Shown here piece by piece: positions 1 through 7,242 of a DNA stretch of 47,427 bases (positions are counted from its first letter, which is position 1; each line of letters starts with the position of its first letter). The position numbers and the translations under genes are program-made. The notes beneath the pieces were generated by a model. That model saw only the letters and a program-made list of their open reading frames with translations, searched no databases and was not told the DNA's origin. Source of the stretch: Myxococcus llanfairpwllgwyngyllgogerychwyrndrobwllllantysiliogogogochensis (lineage in GTDB: Bacteria > Myxococcota > Myxococcia > Myxococcales > Myxococcaceae); contig NZ_VIFM01000065.1 of NCBI RefSeq assembly GCF_006636215.1, positions 1 through 47,427 on the forward strand, written 5' to 3'.

Positions 1-1920
1 CGGCTGATGCGCCCCCCCGTGCGGGTGGACGCCGAGGAGCTGACGGAGGCGGTCCGGGGCACCGGCGCGCGCTTCCTGTCGGACGTCACCCGCGTGGCGC
101 CCCGAGCGGTGTCCGGGCCCCTGGCCCAGGCCCTGGCGGAGCCCCTGAAACAGCTCGGTCGCCCGGCGAGGCCCCCGGAGGAAGAGCCCGCCCGCCCGTC
201 GGTGAAGCGGGTGGAGCCGCCTGAAACACCCGGTTTCGGCTTCGAGCTGAAGGACGCCGGCGCGCGAGCCAGTCGCGAGGGAGGCAAGCGGGGCGCGTCC
301 GGAACCCTGGCCTCCCTGTTGGGCGCCGGTGAGGTGTGGCTGGCGCTGCCCGGCCGGCCGGACGCGTGGAAGGTGCAGGCCCCGCCGTTCCTCACCGTGC
401 TCGAGCTGTCGCGGCAGGCGGTGGAGCTGACCCGGGCGGTGGAGCTGGGGGAGGCGCGCTTCGAATTGGAGCCCGCGGGCGCCCGGACTCCGCTGCTTCT
501 GGACCTCCAGACGGGCAAGGCCCGGACGGGGCGCACCGGAGCGCCCTTCGCGCTCACCGGAGGCACCCTGGCCACCGCCCTCTTCCACCTGGGTGAGGCG
601 CTCGCCGCCGCGTTCGCGGAGGAAGACCGCGCGCAGGTGAGCAACCCCTATCTGGTGGAGCTGGCGGACCGGTGCCGGGAGGGCCTGTCCCACCTGCGCG
701 GCGCGGTGGAGCCCCCGGAGCAGACCGGCGCGGCCCGCGAGAAGCGGACGAGGACGGCGGAGAGCGTGTCGAAGCCACTCAAGGTGCCCGGTCGACTGCG
801 GCGGCTGCGGTTCGACCGCCTGTGGGAACAGCGCGGGCTGGAGGACGCGGAGGAGTCCCGCCTGTTGCTGGGGCGCCATGGGCCCGTGTGCTGCGCGCCC
901 CAGGCGGCGGTGGCCTTCTCGCGCAAGGACGGGTCGCGACTGTGGAAGCGGGCGGCGGCGCTGGGCGTGGCCGCGTCGGCGGATGGGCACGCGGTGGCGG
1001 CGGACCTGTCGCGCGTGTACGGCTTCACGGGCCGGGGCACGGGTGCGCGCTGGCTGCATGACCACGACGGCATCCCCCTGGGGCCGTTGCTGCTGCGCAA
1101 GGACGGGCTGCTGCTCACGCTCTCCGAGGACCGCACCGTGGTGGCCTTCGCGGAGGCGACCGGACGCGAGGTGTGGCGGCTTGCGCCTCCCCGCACGCAG
1201 CGAAGCTGGCTGACGACGCAGGGACACCGGGCCCTGGTGACGACGGACTCCGGCTACGTCTACGGGTTGGATTTGGAGGACGGCCAGGTGCGCTACCGCA
1301 TGCGCGCGCCCATGCCCTTCCATGGCGCCCCCGTGCCGTGGGGACGGCGCTTCCTGGCGCTGCTGGGACGCGGCTCGCACTGGGCCCTGCTGCTGGCGGA
1401 CGCGCACACGGGCGAGGCGGCGTGGACGCACGAGCCCAACCTCACCCACCCCTCCGCGCCGCTGCCCGTGGGCTCGCGGGTGTTCATCGCGGGAGAGCGC
1501 GAGCGCGAGGGCATGTTGCTGTGCCTGGACGCCAAGGGGCAGCGGGTGTGGGAACGGCCGCTGAACCTGGGGCCGGGCCCCTATGCGCTGTCGCCCCTGC
1601 CGCGCGCGGTGGTGGTGACGAGCGCCTCTGGCGCGGCGGCACGGGTGGCCGCGTCGGGCACGGTGGACTGGCGCGTGGGGGCCGCGGGAGAGCCCCTCAT
1701 CGGCGCGCTGCCGGCACGCACCGCGCGAGGCGTCACGCTGCTGGCCGGCGAGAAGGTGCGCGCGGTGGACCCTCGCGGGGGCCAGGTGCTGGCGGAGGTC
1801 CGCGCCGGGCTGGGGCTCGTCGCGCTCCAGGCGGACGTGCGCCTCAACCTCTACTTCCTGGACGACACCGGCACGCTGTCCGCGTACCGGCTCGGCTCCC
1901 ACTTCACCGTCGTGGAGTGA
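1..1920 (+). CDS. PQQ-type beta-propeller repeat protein (5' end outside window)
   Basis: The reading frame is open from the first base. The first ATG (position 7) has no visible ribosome site and the protein starts abruptly, so the true start probably lies to the left. From about residue 265 to the end there are repeated blades of the PQQ/WD-like quinoprotein type, each closing with a small residue and Trp: DGSRLWKR, TGREVWRL, TGEAAWTH, KGQRVWER and SGTVDWRV. The first ~260 residues are Ala/Arg/Pro rich and match no family I recognise. Such propellers usually bind proteins or act as scaffolds (as BamB does). No PQQ-dehydrogenase active-site residues or haem motif are visible, so an enzymatic role is not supported. 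No signal peptide can be judged because the start is missing. A hairpin lies at its stop codon. Confidence 0.8.
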   Translation, partial: RLMRPPVRVDAEELTEAVRGTGARFLSDVTRVAPRAVSGPLAQALAEPLKQLGRPARPPEEEPARPSVKRVEPPETPGFGFELKDAGARASREGGKRGASGTLASLLGAGEVWLALPGRPDAWKVQAPPFLTVLELSRQAVELTRAVELGEARFELEPAGARTPLLLDLQTGKARTGRTGAPFALTGGTLATALFHLGEALAAAFAEEDRAQVSNPYLVELADRCREGLSHLRGAVEPPEQTGAAREKRTRTAESVSKPLKVPGRLRRLRFDRLWEQRGLEDAEESRLLLGRHGPVCCAPQAAVAFSRKDGSRLWKRAAALGVAASADGHAVAADLSRVYGFTGRGTGARWLHDHDGIPLGPLLLRKDGLLLTLSEDRTVVAFAEATGREVWRLAPPRTQRSWLTTQGHRALVTTDSGYVYGLDLEDGQVRYRMRAPMPFHGAPVPWGRRFLALLGRGSHWALLLADAHTGEAAWTHEPNLTHPSAPLPVGSRVFIAGEREREGMLLCLDAKGQRVWERPLNLGPGPYALSPLPRAVVVTSASGAAARVAASGTVDWRVGAAGEPLIGALPARTARGVTLLAGEKVRAVDPRGGQVLAEVRAGLGLVALQADVRLNLYFLDDTGTLSAYRLGSHFTVVE

Positions 1921-1953
1921 GGGCGCGAAGTCCCACCGCGCCCCCTCCTCCCC

Positions 1954-1978
1954 AAGGCCGCTAGTTCGCGGCGGCCTT
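1954..1978. terminator. Hairpin between convergent genes, stop codon in the loop
   Basis: AAGGCCGC (1954-1961) and GCGGCCTT (1971-1978) form a perfect 8-bp stem with a 9-nt loop. The minus-strand stop codon (1961-1963) lies at the stem/loop boundary. The plus-strand copy is followed by CTTG and has no long U-tract. It sits 33 nt after the plus-strand stop, so it could terminate transcription in both directions. Confidence 0.45.
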
Positions 1979-2875
1979 CTTGCTCGGGTCGATCTCGTCC
2001 TCGGGGCGCTCTTCCTGCGTGGCGCCTTCCCACGTCTCGCCCGCACCCAGCTTCCACTCGGAGGGCACGTCCAGCTTCCACACGTAGGAGGCCGTGGCGT
2101 CACCGCCCGAGGCCGCGCGCGAGGAGATGTTGATGGTCATGTCCATCTTCGCCACCTCGATGGGCATCAGGTCCAGGTCGTAGTGGCCCAGCACCATCTG
2201 CGGAGGGAACTCCGCGATGAAGCGCTCTGGGTGGTCGACCTTCATCGACGGGTCGCTCCCGCGCATCTCGCCCAGGAGCTTCCCCTTCGCGTCGGTCAGC
2301 TTCCACACCGTGTCGAACGAGGCGCTGGTGATCATCTTCCGCACCTTGCCCTCGTCCTTGAGCGTCCGCTGCGCGCCCCACAGCGCGAGCTGCAAGCGCA
2401 CCTGGGGCTTGCCCATCACCATGATGACGTCCGAGGACACGACATCCAGCCGCATGCCCTTGTCCGTGGCCGTCCACACCGGGCGGTAGCGCCCCTCGCG
2501 CAGACTGTCGAAGACCTTGCGCGTGTAGTCGTAGAACGCCTTGCGATCTCCCGCGCGCTCGTCCTTGCCGCTGTCGGCGCGCTTCTCCAATTCCTGGAGG
2601 TAGTTGTCGAAGTTCTTGTTGCCGTTGAACGCCTTCAGGTGGTCGTCCACCTGCTCGAAGTAGCTTTTGAAGAAGGGCTTCAACTCCTCGCGATACGCGT
2701 TGTCGTCAGGGTTGACCCGTATCCAGGAGACGCGCTCCAGATAGTCGGCGTGGATGCGCTGGATGTCCGCCTCACGCTGCGCCTCCTTGGTGCGGGCACT
2801 GGCGCTGCGGTAGCTCATGATGGCGCCCAGCAGCACACCAGCGACGAGGACAATGACTCCGAAATAGCGCTTCAA
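1961..2875 (-). CDS. Membrane-anchored protein of unknown function
   Basis: I chose the TTG start at 2875 (304 aa). AGGAG lies 8 nt upstream, and the first residues LKRYFGVIVLVAGVLLG form a textbook N-terminal membrane anchor. The open frame further upstream has no such features and overlaps the divergent gene. After the anchor comes a charged helical stretch (about residues 25-110), then an apparently beta-rich domain, then an acidic tail ending in KKAAAN. The protein is probably held in the inner membrane and faces the periplasm. I do not recognise a family and see no catalytic motif. It is divergent from the MetX-like gene, with 51 nt between the two starts, so both promoters must overlap there. 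Confidence 0.7.
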   Translation of the reverse strand: MKRYFGVIVLVAGVLLGAIMSYRSASARTKEAQREADIQRIHADYLERVSWIRVNPDDNAYREELKPFFKSYFEQVDDHLKAFNGNKNFDNYLQELEKRADSGKDERAGDRKAFYDYTRKVFDSLREGRYRPVWTATDKGMRLDVVSSDVIMVMGKPQVRLQLALWGAQRTLKDEGKVRKMITSASFDTVWKLTDAKGKLLGEMRGSDPSMKVDHPERFIAEFPPQMVLGHYDLDLMPIEVAKMDMTINISSRAASGGDATASYVWKLDVPSEWKLGAGETWEGATQEERPEDEIDPSKKAAAN

Positions 2876-2926
2876 GCGGCAGTCTCCTGTGCGGTGGAGC
2901 AGGCAGTGATATGAAAATTCCCCAAC

Positions 2927-3961
2927 GTGATCCAGGCCACCGGCACCCACCTGTTCAACTCGCTGCTTCCTCTGGAGGAGGGAGAGCTGTTGCGCAACCC
3001 CCAGGTGGCTTGGGAGGCCTACGGGGAACCGTGCGACGGCAAAGCGGTGGTGCTGCTGCACGACTTATCTCACTCGCACCGAGCGCTCGGGCCCGTGGAG
3101 GACTCCGCGTACCAGTCGTCGGGATGGGCGCGGGAGGTGGTGGGGCCGGGGCGGCCGTTGGACCCGGGCATCATGCCCATCGTCGTCCCGGGGCTCCTGG
3201 GCAGTCCCTTCGGGAGCACGTCACCGGCGACGGTGGACGTGGAGACGGGCGAGCGGCTGGGGCTCAACCTGCCGCCGCTCACCGTGCTCGACATGGCGCG
3301 CGGGGTGTCCGCGCTCTTGAGGGCCCGCGGGCTGAACCGCGTCCGGGGCCTGGTGGGCGTGGGGCTGGGAGGCCAGGTAGCGCTGCGACTGGCGGCCCTG
3401 TTCCCAGAGCTGTCGGACTCGGTGGTCGTCATCGGCGCGGCGCGGGCGCTGCCCGAGGGCGTGCGCGAGAAGCTGGGGCTGGCGTGGCAGTTGCTCCGCG
3501 CGGACCCGGACTTCCGCGAGGGCCTGTACGAGCCGGACGCCCAGCCTCGCAAGACGATGCGGCGGCTGCGGCTGGACTTCCAGAAGCTGCTGTACGGACG
3601 GGAGTACCTGTCCCGGAACTTCCCTGACGTCGACACGGCGAAAGCCGCCCTGGACGCGGAGGCGGAGGACTTCGCCGACCGCTTCGATGCCACGTCGTGG
3701 GCCACGCTGTGCTCGGCCTACGCGGGCTGCGACGTGGCGGACTGCTTCTCGCAGATTCGCGCGCGGGTGCTGCTGCTGGCGGGGAGCTCGGACGTGCTGG
3801 CGCCGGTGAACCGGGTGCGGGACACGTACCATCTGCTGAGCGCCGCGGGCGTGAGCGCGCGGATGGTGGAGCTGCCCGGCCCCGGAGACCATGGGGCCCT
3901 GCTGACGGAGCCGGAGCGACTGCACGCGCCGCTGGGGGATTTCCTCCGGCGCGTGGGCTGA
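2927..3961 (+). CDS. MetX-like alpha/beta hydrolase lacking the nucleophile Ser
   Basis: This 344-aa protein aligns along its length with homoserine O-acetyltransferases (MetX): an N-terminal strand with AWEAYGE (29-34), LLHDLSHSHRALG in place of the HALTG loop, then GSTSPATVDVETGERLG (96-112) and LDMARG as in MetX. The nucleophile elbow, normally GGSMGG, reads GVGLGG (144-149), so the catalytic serine position is Gly146. The rest of the triad is present: Asp289 (SSDV) and His322 (GDHGALL). By family knowledge an enzyme without that serine should not form the acyl intermediate, so this is either a pseudo-enzyme or works differently. Start GTG 2927 is the first in-frame start giving the MetX N-terminus; no good Shine-Dalgarno is visible. 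Confidence 0.8.
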   Translation: MIQATGTHLFNSLLPLEEGELLRNPQVAWEAYGEPCDGKAVVLLHDLSHSHRALGPVEDSAYQSSGWAREVVGPGRPLDPGIMPIVVPGLLGSPFGSTSPATVDVETGERLGLNLPPLTVLDMARGVSALLRARGLNRVRGLVGVGLGGQVALRLAALFPELSDSVVVIGAARALPEGVREKLGLAWQLLRADPDFREGLYEPDAQPRKTMRRLRLDFQKLLYGREYLSRNFPDVDTAKAALDAEAEDFADRFDATSWATLCSAYAGCDVADCFSQIRARVLLLAGSSDVLAPVNRVRDTYHLLSAAGVSARMVELPGPGDHGALLTEPERLHAPLGDFLRRVG

Positions 3962-3974
3962 AGACGGCCCTCCG

Positions 3975-4613
3975 CTACTCGCGGGGCTGCGGCGCGGAGA
4001 GCTTCCCGCGCAACGCGCCCACCAGCATGCTGATGGCGATCTCGTTGTTGCCGCCGTGCGGAATGATGATGTCCGCGAAGTGCTTGGACGGCTCCACGAA
4101 GCCCATGTGCATGGGGCGCACGTGGCGCAGGTACTGGCTGACGACGTGGTCGAAGTCGCGGCCCCGGTCCTTGATGTCGCGGGTGAGGCGCCGGAGGATG
4201 CGCAGGTCATCGTCCGCGTCGACGTAGATCTTCACGTCCATCTCGTCGCGCACTTCCTTCATGTGCAGGACGAGGATGCCCTCGATGAGGATGATGTCCC
4301 CCGGGTCCACGCCCATGGTGCGGGGCTGACGCGACGAGGTGACGAAGTCATAGACGGGCTTCTGGATGGGGCGTCCGGCCTTCAGCTCCCGGAGGTGCTT
4401 GACCAGCAGGTCCGTGTCGAACGCGTCCGGGTGGTCGAAGTTCACCTCCCGGCGGTCCGCGATGGGGAGGTCCTTCAGGTCCCGGTAGTACGAGTCCTGA
4501 TCGATGAAGGCCACGCGGCAGTCGGCAAGCGCCTCACGGACCTTTCGGGCGACGGTGGTCTTGCCGGACGCGGTGCCACCCGCGATGCCGATAACCAGGG
4601 GTGACGACGTCAT
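3975..4613 (-). CDS. udk: Uridine kinase
   Basis: This is a 212-aa P-loop kinase of normal length that phosphorylates uridine and cytidine to UMP/CMP in the pyrimidine salvage pathway, in the cytoplasm. Visible motifs are Walker A GGTASGKTT (residues 11-19), the substrate-loop motif DQDSYYRDL, NFDHPDAFD, the Walker-B-like strand IILIEGILVL, and the lid RRLTRDIKDRGRD. ATG 4613 is the natural start because only a few residues precede the P-loop. It lies 11 nt after the MNIO gene and is the last gene of a same-strand run starting at 9330. It is convergent with the MetX-like gene, with 13 nt between the stops. Confidence 0.95.
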   Translation of the reverse strand: MTSSPLVIGIAGGTASGKTTVARKVREALADCRVAFIDQDSYYRDLKDLPIADRREVNFDHPDAFDTDLLVKHLRELKAGRPIQKPVYDFVTSSRQPRTMGVDPGDIILIEGILVLHMKEVRDEMDVKIYVDADDDLRILRRLTRDIKDRGRDFDHVVSQYLRHVRPMHMGFVEPSKHFADIIIPHGGNNEIAISMLVGALRGKLSAPQPRE

Positions 4614-4624
4614 TGCGGCGCGAC

Positions 4625-6322
4625 CTACCCTACCGGACGGGCAGGTGCAAGGGTTCGGTCCACTCCGGGGGTGTCACCCAGGCGGATCAGCCGGTGATGG
4701 AGCCCCTCCGCCAGCAGGGCCAGGGGCACCGACTCCACCGCCCGGGGCCGGGCGGACAGCTCCCGGAGCAGCTCCGCCAGCCCCCGCGACACGCTCAACA
4801 GCTCATGTCCCGGGGACTTGCGTCGCACCGCGAAGGTCCACGGCGAGGCTCCCGGGCGCCGCGCCACCTGCGCCAGGGCCTCCAGCCCGGACAGCTCCAG
4901 CTCCCCACATGCCCACGCACGGGAGGTGAGGTGCCGGCGCACGGCCCGAGCCGCGAAGAGCAGCTCGGACAGGTCCGCCGGAAAGCTCCCGGGCCGGACC
5001 TCGTCCACCAAACCCACCTGCCCCGCCCCCGGTGCGGGCGCCGCCTTCATGAACGCGGTGGGCGCCATCATCTCCAGGCTCAGCGCGGCGGAAGCCCCGT
5101 CATCGGGCCGCTCGCGCAGCCGCCGCATCGCCCAGGTAGAGAAGGATTGCGGCAGCGAGCGCCCTCCCCCCTCGAAGAGGTTCCGGTACTCGCGCGAGCT
5201 GGTGAAGGCCACCAGGTCCTCGCGTGTTCCCGCCAGGAGCAGGCGCGACAGCGGCCAGTCCTTGTCCAGCAGCTCCGCCACCACGGCCAGCCGGAAGTCC
5301 TGGTCCGCCAGCGTGCCCTCGGGGTCCTCCGTCGCGCCCGTGGGGACCAGGCCGTGGCCCGCCTCGAACAGCTCCCAGGGGCGGCTGTCACCCGTCAGCG
5401 GGGGCAGCGTGCGAGCCTCGGGAGCGCGCAGGCGCAGCGGAGGCCGCTCTCCCGAAGGAATCATCGCGCGCAGGCGACGCAGTGACACCTGCGCCACCTC
5501 GGCGGGGTGACCATCACCCTCGAAGGTGACGGCGCGCAGCGAAGGACAACGCGGTAGCAAGGACTCCAACAGCTTGAACAGCTCCTCGCGCACCGGCTGC
5601 GTGTGGTCATCGACGTAGAAGCCGCGAGCCCCCCTGCGCGTCACCACACCGCCCGCGATGTGGATTTCGACGACCTGCTCCAGGGGGAAACCATCCAGTC
5701 CGGCTTCCAGCGGGAGACCGGACGCGAGCTGATGACTGAAGAGGTGCCCCAGGTCGAGCAGCAGCGGCAGGCCCGTACGCGCGTGCAGCTTCGCGAGGAA
5801 GTCGAGCACGTGCCACTCGCCCCGCCGCGCCAGCACTGCGGGGTTCTCCAGCACCAGGGGCATGGAGAGGTGGGCCTGGACATGGAGCGCATGCGCCACG
5901 CAGTCGCTGAGCCCCGCCTCGTTGAAGGGAGGCGTGATGTAGAGGTAGCCCGGAAACGGCTGGCCCCCCACGTGCCACCAGCCCACGTCGTTGCCCACCC
6001 ACGGGCTGCCCACGGCGCGCGCGTGCGCGTCGAGGTCCTTCAGCACGGAGACAGGCTCCAGCTCCGGCCCCCAGAGATTCAGGTGCACGGGGTGAAAGAG
6101 CACGGGCACGTCCGAGCGGCGGCTCCACATCTCGGGGAACAGCGACGCCTGCGCGCGCGCTTCGTCCAGGGACAGGGGCGCGCTGTACTCGACGAAGTCG
6201 AAGAGGCCCGGTGACGCGTCGAGCAGCCGGTAGGGCTGCGGGATGTCCGCCGCGCTCAGGTTGCTGCTCAGCCCCAGGCCCCGCCAGGGCAACGTCCATG
6301 CGTCCGAAACAGCCTGCGTCAT
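4625..6322 (-). CDS. DUF692/MNIO-type metalloenzyme with C-terminal extension
   Basis: The protein has 565 aa. Residues 12-290 match the DUF692 TIM-barrel family (multinuclear non-haem iron oxidative enzymes, MNIOs, relatives of MbnB): WRGLGLS at the start, FHPVHL (His77/His80), LENPA (Glu159), LLLDLGHLFSH (Asp190, His193), EIHIAGG (His221), DDH (Asp239/His240) and TFEGDGH (Glu268). These are the positions of the family's metal ligands, so a di- or tri-iron site is plausible. Residues ~310-565 are a second, mostly helical part of unknown role. MNIOs usually modify Cys residues of RiPP precursors, often with a DUF2063/HvfC-type partner that may correspond to the C-terminal part here. No precursor peptide is visible in the 22-nt and 11-nt gaps on either side. 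Same-strand neighbours are the phosphatase and udk. Confidence 0.8.
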   Translation of the reverse strand: MTQAVSDAWTLPWRGLGLSSNLSAADIPQPYRLLDASPGLFDFVEYSAPLSLDEARAQASLFPEMWSRRSDVPVLFHPVHLNLWGPELEPVSVLKDLDAHARAVGSPWVGNDVGWWHVGGQPFPGYLYITPPFNEAGLSDCVAHALHVQAHLSMPLVLENPAVLARRGEWHVLDFLAKLHARTGLPLLLDLGHLFSHQLASGLPLEAGLDGFPLEQVVEIHIAGGVVTRRGARGFYVDDHTQPVREELFKLLESLLPRCPSLRAVTFEGDGHPAEVAQVSLRRLRAMIPSGERPPLRLRAPEARTLPPLTGDSRPWELFEAGHGLVPTGATEDPEGTLADQDFRLAVVAELLDKDWPLSRLLLAGTREDLVAFTSSREYRNLFEGGGRSLPQSFSTWAMRRLRERPDDGASAALSLEMMAPTAFMKAAPAPGAGQVGLVDEVRPGSFPADLSELLFAARAVRRHLTSRAWACGELELSGLEALAQVARRPGASPWTFAVRRKSPGHELLSVSRGLAELLRELSARPRAVESVPLALLAEGLHHRLIRLGDTPGVDRTLAPARPVG

Positions 6323-6344
6323 GCGGCGGACCCTAGACCACCGC

Positions 6345-7235
6345 TCATCCTTTGTGTTCGGGGTTCATGGGCTGCCGAGCAAGCCACGCCAACCATCCGA
6401 GCGGCGCACCGCCGGGGTTCTCCCGTGCATACGCGTGGAACCGCTCCAGGAAGGCCCGGCGCTCGGCGATGTACGGGGCCTTGCGGCTGGTGGGGTCCGC
6501 CGCCTTGCGAAGGTCATAGCCACCGAGCCGCGTCTGGCGCGTGAGCAGCGCGTCCAGCGAGAGCCTCTCGGCATTGCGCAGCATGTCCAGCAGGCACATG
6601 AACGTGGCGGTGCGCCCCTTGCCTCCCCGACAGTGCAGGTGCACGTGCGCCCCCTCGTCCAGCGAACGCACCTTCTGGATGAAGCGCTCCACCGTCTCGT
6701 CGCGAGGCCGCGTGTGGTCGGTGACGGGCAGTCGCACGTAGCGCTCCGGCGGAAGCTCGAAGGCCCGCGCCTCGTCGCGGACGTCGCGGCACTCCCACTC
6801 CGTGGAGACCAGGGGCTCACGGCGCTTCACCGTGCCGGCATCCCCCACCCTCGCCGTCCGCGACCGCGCGAGCAGCCACAGCCGGCCGGTCTCCAGCGCC
6901 AGCGACTCCTCGTCGGAAAGGCCCGCCGCGCCCCAGTTGGACTCGGCGTACCAGCTCACCGCGACGCCGTTCAGGAAACCATGTGACTCCTGGCGCAGGT
7001 CGAACACGTGCAGCGATTCAGCGCTCACGCCCTCGAGTCGCCGCACCAGGTCGCGAAAGCCCGCCACGGAGAGCTGGGCACTCCCCGAGCACCGCAGCTC
7101 CGAGAGACCGTGCGTGTCCAACCCCACCATGTCCGGCGGCCGCGTCGTCGTGCGCAGCAGGCGCGCCTCGTCGCCCCCGTCGTCGAGAACGAGCACCGCG
7201 GACGTCGCATCGGGAGCAAGAGGAGGTATTCGCAT
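6345..7235 (-). CDS. Phytase-like protein tyrosine phosphatase (PTPLP/DSP fold)
   Basis: With start ATG 7235 the product has 296 aa. The P-loop HCRGGKGRT (201-209; nucleophile Cys202, Arg208) and the general-acid loop VTDHTRP (Asp173) are intact. The family hallmarks of PTP-like inositol phosphatases are present upstream: FDLRQESHGFLNG (78-90), VSWY and NW (92-101). Known members remove phosphates from inositol polyphosphates; some act in pathogens as effectors. No signal peptide is visible, so it is cytoplasmic or exported by a non-Sec route. An alternative ATG at 7259 would overlap the upstream gene by 17 nt; neither start has a strong ribosome site. It follows the 695-aa unknown by 7 nt and precedes the MNIO gene by 22 nt, so co-transcription is likely. 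Confidence 0.85.
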   Translation of the reverse strand: MRIPPLAPDATSAVLVLDDGGDEARLLRTTTRPPDMVGLDTHGLSELRCSGSAQLSVAGFRDLVRRLEGVSAESLHVFDLRQESHGFLNGVAVSWYAESNWGAAGLSDEESLALETGRLWLLARSRTARVGDAGTVKRREPLVSTEWECRDVRDEARAFELPPERYVRLPVTDHTRPRDETVERFIQKVRSLDEGAHVHLHCRGGKGRTATFMCLLDMLRNAERLSLDALLTRQTRLGGYDLRKAADPTSRKAPYIAERRAFLERFHAYARENPGGAPLGWLAWLARQPMNPEHKG

Positions 7236-7242
7236 GGGCCTG

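Noticed and set aside
6323..6344. A RiPP precursor peptide next to the MNIO gene
   Set aside because: The flanking gaps are 22 and 11 nt, too short, and no Cys-rich short frame with ribosome site is seen close by.
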